From assembly GCA_016710075.1 (NCBI GenBank), contig JADJLO010000028.1, positions 1-64,000 of the forward strand: a stretch of 64,000 nucleotides of DNA. The letters are read 5' to 3'. Below the pieces are notes generated by a model. The model searched no databases and was not told the DNA's origin. It saw only the letters and a list, made by a program, of their open reading frames with translations. The position numbers and the translations under genes are program-made. The stretch comes from Acidobacteriota bacterium. Lineage in GTDB: Bacteria > Acidobacteriota > Blastocatellia > RBC074. Shown here piece after piece: positions 39,262-48,084 of this stretch (position 1 is its first letter; every line of letters starts with the position of its first letter).

Positions 39262-41244
39262 TTAATAATTGAAGATGAAGTCCATTTTGTTGATCAGCGC
39301 CCACTGCACCGTTTCGGCTGCCTGGCGCCTGCCCATTGAATTGAAAAGCGGCGTCAGTGCATCCATTTCAGACTGCACGGGATTGCGCGAGAGTGTGCCG
39401 AGATAGAGCTGCGTCACTATCTGTTCCGGAGTCAGACTCGAATTAGCCAGCAATTGCGAAACCCGGGAACCGGCATTGGCCTGATGAATCCTGGTCATGA
39501 CGAACTGGTTGTTCATCAGATTGAGCGCCTGCAGGATCGAGGGTTCGAGAGAACGCGGCTTGACGTCCCTGTCGCCGCGAATGAATGAGTTGAGGAACGA
39601 AAGCCCGATATTGTTGGTCCTGGGCTCCGTCGTATCCGGAAGCTGCATGGCCCAGTTGACGGTAAAAGTCGGCTGGTTGAGCGTGTCTCGCATCTGATAG
39701 GTGACACCGATTCCGCTGGCCTTCAGGATTGCATCGTGGATCTCCTCGGCATCCATGCGGCGGGCATATTTTCGCGCATAGTAAGGAATCATCGAAAGGT
39801 TCCACGGTCCGGGATACTGCGAAGAGAGCTGATAAGCGCTCGATTTGGCGATCGTCGAGGTCAGTTTCTGAAGATTGTAATTGTTCTTGATGAAATCGGA
39901 TGCAAGTGATTCGAGCAGCTCGGCGTTTGCCGGCTGCAAGGTCCAGCCGGCCGGAAGCTGGGCCGTCGGATCCAGTCGGGCCGGGTCGAAGGCATTCGAC
40001 GGAGAAACCAGCGCCTCGACCATCATCTTTTCCCAGATGTAGTTGACTGCGGCGCGGGCAAACTGTTTGTCGGTCGTTATCATTCGTGCCAGAGCCTGCC
40101 TGCGATTTTCATTGGCGTTGACTCCTCCGCCGTTGATGATGTAGCGCGGCGCAACTGTAGTTTTGCCGTCGTACGGCTCCCTGGTTGTCCGATTGCCTGA
40201 ATCTGTATTCAGTTGATACTCGCCAACTGCCCTCTCTGTAACTATATACTTTGCGTAATTGGGCTGCTGTGAGAGCGCCTGTCTCTGGCGGTTTGTGCGC
40301 GCGAAGAATGCCGACATTCCCCATGCTTCATCTCGTGTCCGCTGCGATCCCCAGAGGTTTACCGCGTCAAGGTGCCCGGCTCCACTGTGGCAAAGCAGGC
40401 AATCGACAGACTGTATCCCGAGAAACATCGAAGAGGCGTTGACGGCCGATCCATCCATCGTGTCTTGCTGCGGGCCCATCGGAATGACACCGCCCACAAC
40501 CCAGTTGACCTCGCCGCTGACGAAATTGTCGCCATTGGCGCTGATCATCTCGGTCGCGATCTGAGCATAACTCTTGTTGGCGGATATCGAGTTCTTGATG
40601 TAATTGTAGAAAGCGTCGCGGCCGCCGCTGTATCGCTGGACATTGGTCGCTCGTGCGGTGACCTTGAAGAGGTCGCTGAAGAACATCGTCCATTTGTCGA
40701 CGTACTCGGGACTGCCGATCAGGCGGTCAACCAGGGCATCCCGCTTGTTCGCGCTTGTGTCCTTCAAGAAATTGGTGACATCGTCAGCGGCGGGGATGCG
40801 CCCTGTGATATCCAGATAAGCGCGCCGGATAAACTCCTCATCGGTACATATCTGCGCCGACATCACGTTCTCTCTGGCCATCCTGTCAAAGAGGATGTTG
40901 TCGATGAAGTTCTTCCGCGGAATGTCCTGCGGAGCGACAAGCGTGGCATCGGTTAGCGCGATCAACCCATCCGCGACTGTCTCGGTCGACTTCGATACCA
41001 GCTCCCGATGCTCCGAGAGAGCCTCGTCGACGCTCTCCGGGTTCCTCAGATAAGAACAATCGTTCCGGGTGACCTTGATTCCAGGGTCCTGCTCATCATT
41101 GTTGTTTTGTGGTTGAAACGCCGCCAGCGTCGTCAAATCCAGACTGTCAAACGCAAATCCAGTGCATAAAACCACAAAACCAAGCAAAATCATGCGTTTT
41201 AAAGATGCCGGTCCGGTTTTCTTCAAGGTATCCGTCCAGGACAT
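39262..41244 (-). CDS. DUF1549/DUF1553 exported protein with CxxCH motif
   Basis: About 660 residues. An N-terminal hydrophobic stretch (MILLGFVVLCTGFAF) is followed by a DUF1549 domain (DEEFIRRAYLDITGRIPAADDV, LIGSPEYVDKW), a CLLCH site that could bind covalent heme, and a DUF1553 domain (NRRQALARMITTDKQFARAAVNYIWEKMM, LSSQYPG). ATG at 41244 follows AGGAGG by six bases and is preferred to the upstream in-frame start at 41325. It pairs with the DUF1501 gene downstream and the two are probably one operon. The reaction catalysed is not established. Confidence 0.88.
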   Translation of the reverse strand: MSWTDTLKKTGPASLKRMILLGFVVLCTGFAFDSLDLTTLAAFQPQNNNDEQDPGIKVTRNDCSYLRNPESVDEALSEHRELVSKSTETVADGLIALTDATLVAPQDIPRKNFIDNILFDRMARENVMSAQICTDEEFIRRAYLDITGRIPAADDVTNFLKDTSANKRDALVDRLIGSPEYVDKWTMFFSDLFKVTARATNVQRYSGGRDAFYNYIKNSISANKSYAQIATEMISANGDNFVSGEVNWVVGGVIPMGPQQDTMDGSAVNASSMFLGIQSVDCLLCHSGAGHLDAVNLWGSQRTRDEAWGMSAFFARTNRQRQALSQQPNYAKYIVTERAVGEYQLNTDSGNRTTREPYDGKTTVAPRYIINGGGVNANENRRQALARMITTDKQFARAAVNYIWEKMMVEALVSPSNAFDPARLDPTAQLPAGWTLQPANAELLESLASDFIKNNYNLQKLTSTIAKSSAYQLSSQYPGPWNLSMIPYYARKYARRMDAEEIHDAILKASGIGVTYQMRDTLNQPTFTVNWAMQLPDTTEPRTNNIGLSFLNSFIRGDRDVKPRSLEPSILQALNLMNNQFVMTRIHQANAGSRVSQLLANSSLTPEQIVTQLYLGTLSRNPVQSEMDALTPLFNSMGRRQAAETVQWALINKMDFIFNY

Positions 41245-41554
41245 AGACCCTCCTGATTGACTATTTAGTTCTTTGATAATCCGTTCAGACGGATTCGAAA
41301 TTAATAAATGATGCAAAGTTCGCAATGACCAAAGTATCAGAGCTTACGTTGTCGCAGGTACTTAGAAGCACAACCTGGTGAATTAGTCGAAATATTTTTT
41401 TACAGTCGTTCAGAAATGCAAGACTCAGCTTGAGCTTCTGTAAATGAAAAAACTTCGTTTAGAGGCTACTCAATGCCCCGTTGCCATCGCTTTCCCAGGC
41501 GTGGTGTGTAGAATGTGCACTTTAAATCAATGACAGGCAGGCGGATAAATCCAA
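41245..41554. other. Divergent intergenic region, DUF1549 / Nramp-like
   Basis: About 310 bases between divergent genes. It should hold promoters for both; no clear consensus box, repeat or RNA is recognised. Confidence 0.4.
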
Positions 41555-42940
41555 ATGGAAAAAAACAGTTCCGACGAACAAAGGAAAGACCCCTATCAGA
41601 TTTCACCTGAGGACGTGATATCTCCGCCGACAACGATTCGCGAGACATTAAAGCGGATAGGGCCGGGGATGATTCTTGCGGCGTCGATTGTCGGTTCGGG
41701 TGAACTGATAGCGACGACCACGCTGGGCGCGCAGGTCGGCTACACTGCATTCTGGGTAATCGTGTTGAGTTGTCTGGTCAAGCCCGTGTTGCAGGCCGAG
41801 ATGGGGCGTTACATCATCGCCAGCGGAGAGACGGGGCTTGCCGGTTTCAATCACGTGCCTGGGCCACGCCTGAAAGTCAACTGGATAGTCTGGGCATGGG
41901 CGGCGATGACTCTCATGACACTGCTTCAGATTGGAGCGATGTTCGGCGGAGTCTCGCAGGTGATGAATCTTCTGATTCCGGCTGTGCCCGTGAAATTATG
42001 GGTTTTAATTTTCTGGGGAATCACTCTGGCGCTGTTGCTGGGTGGGGGCTACGAACGGATCGAGCGGCTGGCGATGATCAAGGTCGGACTGTTCACGATG
42101 CTCACATTTCTTGCGGCATTGCTTCTGATCCGCATGCCTCAATATTTCTCCTGGCATGAATTTCTCGAAGGTTTTAAATTCAAGATGCCGGGTGAGGGCT
42201 TGTCGACTGCGGTTGCAGTCTTCGGAATCACCGGGGTTGGAGCCAGCGAGTTGTTTATGTATCCCTACTGGTGCGTCGAAAAGGGCTATGCCAGATTCAC
42301 CGGCAGGCGCGAGGAGACGGCTCAGTGGGATCGGCGCGCTCGCGGATGGGTTCGCGTCATGCACGTCGACATCATCGCTTCAATGATCATTTATACGGTC
42401 GCAACCGTGGCCTTCTACCTGCTGGGGGCGGGAATCCTGCATGGCATGGGCAAGGTTCCGGCGGCGGGCGATATGATATCGGTCCTGTCGAATATCTACA
42501 CCCAGACGCTCGGTGAGTGGTCGTTATGGATCTTTTACGCCGGGGCCATCTTCACGCTATACGGGACGATCTTCGCCGCAACCGCGGCAAACTCACGTGT
42601 CTTTGCAGATATGTTTCGTCTTATGGGATTCTTCAGGGCGGATGATTATCGGAAAAGAGTCAAATACCGGAATACTTTCGTCGTCGTTCTGACACTGATT
42701 CCGGTTGCGCTCTATCTGCTGGTCGAATCTCCTGTAAAGATGGTTGTTGCCGGAGGGCTGGCCCAGGCGATGATGTTGCCGGTAATCGCTCTGGGGACGC
42801 TCTATCTTCATCACCGGCGTCTGCCCCGGCAGATCGCGCCGCCTCGCCTGATCACAATTGCACTCTGGGTGGCCTCGATCGTGATCACTGGACTGATGGG
42901 TTATTACGTTTACGAGCAGATTCTGAAAAATATAAAATGA
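41555..42940 (+). CDS. Nramp-family transporter with altered metal site
   Basis: Integral membrane protein (461 residues, about 11 helices) of the Nramp/SLC11 family. The TM1 metal-binding motif DPGN is replaced by GSGE (GMILAASIVGSGELIATT), and the TM6 motif around MPH reads TGVGASELFMYPYW, so the canonical Mn/Fe site is not kept. Other metals (as in the Mg-type relatives) or a non-metal substrate are possible. The last codons overlap the SDR start as ATGA at 42937-42940, so the two are translationally coupled. A FadR-type regulator follows. Confidence 0.85.
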   Translation: MEKNSSDEQRKDPYQISPEDVISPPTTIRETLKRIGPGMILAASIVGSGELIATTTLGAQVGYTAFWVIVLSCLVKPVLQAEMGRYIIASGETGLAGFNHVPGPRLKVNWIVWAWAAMTLMTLLQIGAMFGGVSQVMNLLIPAVPVKLWVLIFWGITLALLLGGGYERIERLAMIKVGLFTMLTFLAALLLIRMPQYFSWHEFLEGFKFKMPGEGLSTAVAVFGITGVGASELFMYPYWCVEKGYARFTGRREETAQWDRRARGWVRVMHVDIIASMIIYTVATVAFYLLGAGILHGMGKVPAAGDMISVLSNIYTQTLGEWSLWIFYAGAIFTLYGTIFAATAANSRVFADMFRLMGFFRADDYRKRVKYRNTFVVVLTLIPVALYLLVESPVKMVVAGGLAQAMMLPVIALGTLYLHHRRLPRQIAPPRLITIALWVASIVITGLMGYYVYEQILKNIK

Positions 42941-43746
42941 AAAGAGAGATGCCGAGGGACAACGAATTTCAGATGCCGAGTTTCAGGCTGGACGGCAGAG
43001 TGGCGCTGGTCACAGGCGGCAGTCGTGGGCTTGGTCTTGGGATGGCGCTGGCGCTGGCCCACTCCGGCGCCGATGTGGTAGTGGCGGCCCGGGGCGTCTC
43101 AGATCTTGAATCCGCCGTCGAGTTGATCGGCTCCACGGGCCGGCGGGCTCTGGCCCTGCCGGTTGATATCGGTCATGTCGATGCAGTAATTGAAATGATC
43201 CGGAAAACCGAAGACCATTTTGGAAGGCTCGATATTCTGGTGAATGCAGCCGCCATCAATCTTCGCCGACCCGTCGAAACCTTCACCCCCGAGGACTGGG
43301 ACCGCCTCATGAGCGTTAATCTCAAAGGCGCCTTCTTCGCCTGCAAGGAAGCCGCTTCCGTCATGCGGAAATCCGGAAAGGGAAAGATCATCAACATCGG
43401 CTCGGTTGCCTTCGAAATAGCCATCCCGAATATTGCTCTCTATTCGATCAGCAAGGGCGGGATGAGGCAGATGACGCGTGCCCTGGCCGTCGAATACGTG
43501 AAGGATAATATCAATGTCAACGCAATTGCACCGGGACGATTCTGGACCAGTATGACCGATGAGTTCTTCTCGGTTCCCGAACTATATGAGAGGGCTGTCA
43601 GTCTGATACCGAGGGGTCGCCCCGGCACACCTTCGGATCTCGCCGGAGCGGCCATATTCCTGGCTTCCGATGCCTCCGATTACATCACCGGCCAGACGAT
43701 CTTTGTCGATGGGGGCTGGCTCGCCGCTGGCGGAGCCAGGGGATGA
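42937..43746 (+). CDS. SDR oxidoreductase (gluconate/KduD-like)
   Basis: Short-chain dehydrogenase/reductase (269 residues). It has the NAD(P) motif TGGSRGLGLG, NAAAINLRRP, and the catalytic pair YSISKGG (Tyr-x3-Lys) with a serine before it in NIGSVAF. The closest pattern is that of gluconate 5-dehydrogenase or 2-deoxy-gluconate 3-dehydrogenase. The ATG at 42937 overlaps the transporter stop. The neighbouring FadR-type regulator fits sugar-acid metabolism, but the substrate is not proven. Confidence 0.9.
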   Translation: MKREMPRDNEFQMPSFRLDGRVALVTGGSRGLGLGMALALAHSGADVVVAARGVSDLESAVELIGSTGRRALALPVDIGHVDAVIEMIRKTEDHFGRLDILVNAAAINLRRPVETFTPEDWDRLMSVNLKGAFFACKEAASVMRKSGKGKIINIGSVAFEIAIPNIALYSISKGGMRQMTRALAVEYVKDNINVNAIAPGRFWTSMTDEFFSVPELYERAVSLIPRGRPGTPSDLAGAAIFLASDASDYITGQTIFVDGGWLAAGGARG

Positions 43747-43770
43747 ACTCTTCCTTGTTTGACATGATCT

Positions 43771-43795
43771 GCCCGTGAATCTATAGTTCGCGGGT
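43771..43795. promoter_or_regulatory. Small inverted repeat upstream of the GntR gene
   Basis: CCCGTGAA TCTATAG TTCGCGGG pairs over eight positions with one G-T. It lies between the SDR stop and the regulator start, and could be a weak terminator or a regulator operator. Confidence 0.35.
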
Positions 43796-43858
43796 CATAC
43801 CAAGTCGCGAGCCAGTAACACTCAAAGGCCAATCAAAAAAAATATCAGAGGACACCTT

Positions 43859-44611
43859 ATGTCGAGGCGCAGTGAGAGCACTATCAGCTCGGATATGGAA
43901 CCGATAGATCGTTCGGGAATTACTGAACTGGTGGTTAAAAGGATCAAGGATCTTCTTACCCGTGGCGAGTTGAAGGGAGGGAGCCGCCTTCCGCCCGAGC
44001 GTGAACTGGCCGAAATGCTCAATATCAGCCGGCCTTCGCTCCGGACCGCTCTCAAGGCGCTTTCTGTCATGGGTATTATTCGCGCTAAACCCGGCGCCGG
44101 AACCTATATCGCCGATTCGATACCCGAAGTTTTCACCGAGCCGATGCATTTCATGACGCTGATCAACAACACCAGCGTCGAGGAACTCTTCGAAGCTCGC
44201 CGGGTCATTGAATCCGGCCTTGCCGAGATGGCTGCCGATCGCGCTTCCGAGGAGGATCTGGAGACTCTTAACCGGGAGATCCTTGCCATGCGCGAATCGA
44301 TCGGCGATCCGGAAAAGTTCCTTCTCCACGATATCAGATTCCACCAGGCCATCGCCCGCGCAGCCAACAACAAACTGATGAGCGGAGTCATGGATACGAT
44401 CGCCCAGCTTCTCTATCACATCCGCCGCCAGACCATCGCTCAGGCCAGCGATTTCGACGACGCCGTCGAATGGCACCAGAAAATATATGACGCCATCAGA
44501 AAGCGCGATACGAAGCGCGCCAAGGATATGCTTTCAAACCACCTCAAGGCCGCTCAGACCGGCTGGTCGAAAAACGAACAACAGGAAAAGCCTCCACAGA
44601 AAAAGAAGTAG
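43859..44611 (+). CDS. GntR/FadR-family transcriptional regulator (FCD domain)
   Basis: 250 residues. The winged-helix DNA-binding domain (about 25-85, LPPERELAEMLNISRPSLR) is followed by an all-helical FCD ligand domain (about 100-230). In the FCD part, DIRFHQAI, WHQKIYDAI and SNHLKAAQ supply the Asp and His residues that hold a metal in VanR/FadR-type regulators. Ligands are usually carboxylic or sugar acids. AGAGG sits about six bases before the ATG. It follows the transporter-SDR pair on the same strand and probably controls it. Confidence 0.9.
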   Translation: MSRRSESTISSDMEPIDRSGITELVVKRIKDLLTRGELKGGSRLPPERELAEMLNISRPSLRTALKALSVMGIIRAKPGAGTYIADSIPEVFTEPMHFMTLINNTSVEELFEARRVIESGLAEMAADRASEEDLETLNREILAMRESIGDPEKFLLHDIRFHQAIARAANNKLMSGVMDTIAQLLYHIRRQTIAQASDFDDAVEWHQKIYDAIRKRDTKRAKDMLSNHLKAAQTGWSKNEQQEKPPQKKK

Positions 44612-44677
44612 CCTGAAACCGGATCACGAAACGGAAAGTGCCGGGTGTCATGACTAACGATACAATATTCTGAATTT

Positions 44678-47600
44678 CTACTGATTTTTCGCCTGTTTGC
44701 GCACTGGATCGAGTTTGTTCTCCATCAACACCCTGTTGAATGCTTCCAGATCGACATTTATCGCATCCTTCAGGCGCTTCAATTGAATGGCCAGTCTTTC
44801 GGACAATTCTTTAAAAACTGTATAAGACTGACTGGTCGGTTTGCCGTCGCCGGTCTCGATGCTTCTGCGCAGGGCTCCGATCTGATTGTTGAGCTTGATC
44901 GGGAAGTTCAAGGGATCCTGATTGCTGCGATTGCGAACCTGGTAGATCTCTTCTTCGATCTCGCTGAGCTTCCTGCTGACGGCCTCGCCGGCTTCCGTGA
45001 TCTTCTGCTGCTTTGCTTTGGAGCTGCGATCGTTGATCTGTTTCTTCAACTCACGGATTGCGATTACGGCTTCATTGGCCTCGCTTGTCTTGTCGCGAAC
45101 CTGAATTGCGAGGTTGAATTGTTCAGTAAGATCGGCATCGGTCACGTTGGTCAGGCGCGGATCTTTTTTGATCGAGAAGATCTGCGTTTCGGTTTGCCCA
45201 TTGGCCGTCAGACGCACCTGATAAGTTCCAGGAACGGCGAGAGGTCCGCTTTCGACACGGGCGCTCCACAAAATCATGCCTTCAAAAACAGTTGCTCCGG
45301 GGTAACGCAGGTCCCATGTGAACCTGTTTGTCCCGGCCTTGCGCGATGGGGGGCGCGCCGCCGGAGGGCCAAATGACTCTTCTCCATCCGGTGCCGCTTC
45401 CTGTCTTTTCTTCTCATCTTCAGCCGTGCCGGTAAATGTGCTAATGAGCCGGCCGTTCGAATCCATGACCTCGATCGTGACTTTGTCGGCCTCCTTGTTG
45501 AGGTAGTAATCGAAGGTCGCCTGACTCAGGCCTCTGACTGCCGTGGGAGGCTGAAAGAGATGCGCGTTCTTGTTTGCAATCTGAGACGAGAGCTGTCGCA
45601 AAATGGCGATGTCATCGAGGATGTAGAACGACCTTCCATGTGTGGCGATGACAAGATCGTTTTCTTCAACGACGAGATCGGGAACCTGTGTGTCCGGCAG
45701 ATTGAGCGAAAGCGATTGCCAGTTGGCTCCATCATCGAACGAAACATAAATGCCATGTTCGGCGCCGGCGTAGAGCAATCCCTGGCGCTGAGGGTCTTCG
45801 CGAACGACATGAACATAGTCATCACTGCGTATCCCGTTGACGATCTTCACCCACGTTTTGCCGAAATCGGTTGTTTTGTAGATGTATGGAGCGCGATCGT
45901 CCAGTTGATAGCGTTTGGCTGCAAAATATGCGGTTCCCGCTTCGTGATGGGATGGTTCGATCATGCTGACGCGGCTGAATTCGTGAAGATCTTTAGGAGT
46001 CACGTTGCTCCAGTTTCTGCCGCCGTCGCGCGTCAGATTTATCAGGCCGTCATCGGAGCCCGTCCAGATCAGCCCGGGACCGTACATTGACGGGGCGATG
46101 GTGAATATCGTTCCGTAAATTTCCGGCCCATTCTGATCGTGCGTGATCGGGCCTCCTGAATCTCCGAGGGTTTTCGGATCTCCGCGCGTCAGATCGGGAC
46201 TGATTCGCTCCCAACTCAATCCGTCATTCGTGGTTCTCCAGAGATGCTGGGACGAGGTGTAGAGCACATTCGAATCGTGCGGCGAAAAGACTATCGGGAA
46301 AGTCCATTGCCAGCGTTCCTTCAATTCCTTCGCGGGCATTCCCGAAAAGAACAGCGGGTAGACCTGGATGTCGCGGGTGTGTCCTGTGCTCCGGTCATAT
46401 CGCGTCAGTAAAGCACCCTGGCTGCCTGCATAAAAGAGATTCGTGTCTTTCGGGTGAGGAGCGATGTAACCCGATTCGCCGCCTCCCACTGCATACATGA
46501 CATCACCTGTCCGTGACCGCCCGCCTTCACTCGAAACGCATACGGTCGAATTGTCCTGCTGCGCTCCGCAAACGTGATAGGGCAGGTCTTTTGTAGTGGC
46601 CACGTGATAGAGCTGGGCAGTCGGGTATGCCTGCCCGGTCCACGACTCGCCGCCGTTGACCGACACGTTGCCTCCGCCGTCGTTGCTGTTCGCCATGCGG
46701 TTTGGATCGTTTGGAGCTATCCAGAGATCGTGGTTGTCTCCGTGCGGCACGCGGATGGTCTTGTAAGTCTTGCCTCCGTCGGTCGATTTATAGAAGCCCG
46801 TGTTCAGGACATAGACGGTGTCGCGCGATTTCGGATCGGCGTAGATTCGCGAGTAGTAAAAAGCGCGCTGACGCAAGCGGCGATCTTCGCTGATTCTCTG
46901 CCAGGTGGCTCCCGCATCGTCCGATACGAAGACGCCGCCGTTTTCATTCTCGACAATCGCATAAACCCGCTTGCCGTCTGCGCCTGAGACGCTGACGCCG
47001 ATCTTGCCTGTCACGCCCGACGGCATTCCCGGCGCCCGTGTGATCTCCGTCCACGTTTCGCCACCGTCTGTCGATTTGAACAAGCCGCTGTCAGGACCGC
47101 CCGATGAGAGCATCCACGGAGTTCGATACGCTTCCCAGATCGCAGCAAACATCACCTGTGGATTGCCCGGATCAATGGCCAGATCGACAGCGCCGGCCTT
47201 GTTGCTGCGGAAGAGCACCTTTCGCCAGGTTTTGCCCCCGTCGGTCGATTTGAAGACGCCGCGCTCATCGTTCTGCCCGAATGGATGACCGAGAGCCGCA
47301 ACGTAGACGATCTCGGGATTGGCCGGATGAACGCGAATCCGCGCAATAGCGTGCGTATCGCCAAGGCCCATCTGCTTCCACGTCTTCCCGGCGTCTGTCG
47401 ATTTGTATACTCCGTCCCCCTGCATGATGTTGCCGCGAAGCTGGGTTCTCCCATGCCCAGATAAACGATATCCGGATTTGACGGGCTGACTGCAACGGCG
47501 CCCACCGAAGAACTCTTCAATTGCCCGTCGGTGACCGCTCGCCACGTCGTTCCGCCGTCGGTCGTCTTCCACAAACCACCGCCGACCGCTCCGAAATAGT

Positions 47601-47817
47601 ACTCGTTTGGCCGGCTCGGACTTCCCGCAATCGTCAGCGAGCGGCCACCGCGATTCGGGCCGATGCTTCGCCATCGCATCGCGTTGAACATCGGATTGCC
47701 CGTCTTCTGCTCCTGCGCCTGTGATGAAAATGAAAATACCGGCAGCATTAAATAAAGACAGAGAACTGAAAGTCCTGCCATCAAAACTCGACCAGGATTT
47801 CGTTGCAGCAATCGCAT
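44678..47817 (-). CDS. VPS10/BNR-repeat exported protein, frameshifted
   Basis: About 1,045 residues. Signal peptide (LMAGLSVLCLYLMLPVFSFSSQAQ), then a large beta-propeller region with repeated VFKSTDGGKTW and similar Asp-box motifs (sortilin/VPS10 and BNR glycosidase-like), and a C-terminal coiled-coil segment of about 150 residues. Frame change at about 47450: YLGMGE is followed in the next frame by QLRGNIMQGDGVYKSTDAGK, so one base seems missing. AGGAGG lies seven bases before the ATG at 47817, directly downstream of a long heptamer array. An in-frame extension upstream would be encoded by the repeat and is not real. Such proteins are common in Acidobacteriota and Bacteroidota; the substrate is unknown. 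Confidence 0.85.
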
Positions 47818-47832
47818 GGGATAACCTCCTAA

Positions 47833-48084
47833 AATGAAGAATGAAGAATGAAGAATGGAGAATGGAGAATGGAGAATGAAGAATGAAGAATGAAGAATGG
47901 AGAATGGAGAATGGAGAATGAAGAATGATGAATGGAGAATGGAGAATGAAGAATGGAGAATGATGAATGCAGAATGATGAATGGTTCGCTTGTGTACAGG
48001 CTTTAACAGATCGAATCAATGTTCCTCCATTCTTCATTCTGCACTCATCATTCTGCATTCTGCATTCTCCATTCTTCATTCATT
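47833..48084. repeat. Long GAATGNA heptamer inverted repeat
   Basis: Left arm 47833-47983 holds about 21 tandem GAATGAA/GAATGGA/GAATGAT units. Right arm 48027-48084 holds about eight reverse-complement units (CATTCTT, CATTCTC, CATTCTG types). The loop is about 43 bases. The right arm ends at the polA stop; the left arm ends just before the BNR ribosome site. It lies between polA and the BNR gene, which are co-directional. Confidence 0.9.

Noticed and set aside
47818..48079. N-terminal extension of the BNR frame through the heptamer array
   Set aside because: The extension is only the translated repeat; the true start with AGGAGG and a signal peptide is at 47817, in the frame that continues after the frameshift.
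47833..48084. CRISPR array
   Set aside because: The units are contiguous heptamers without spacers and no cas gene is near.
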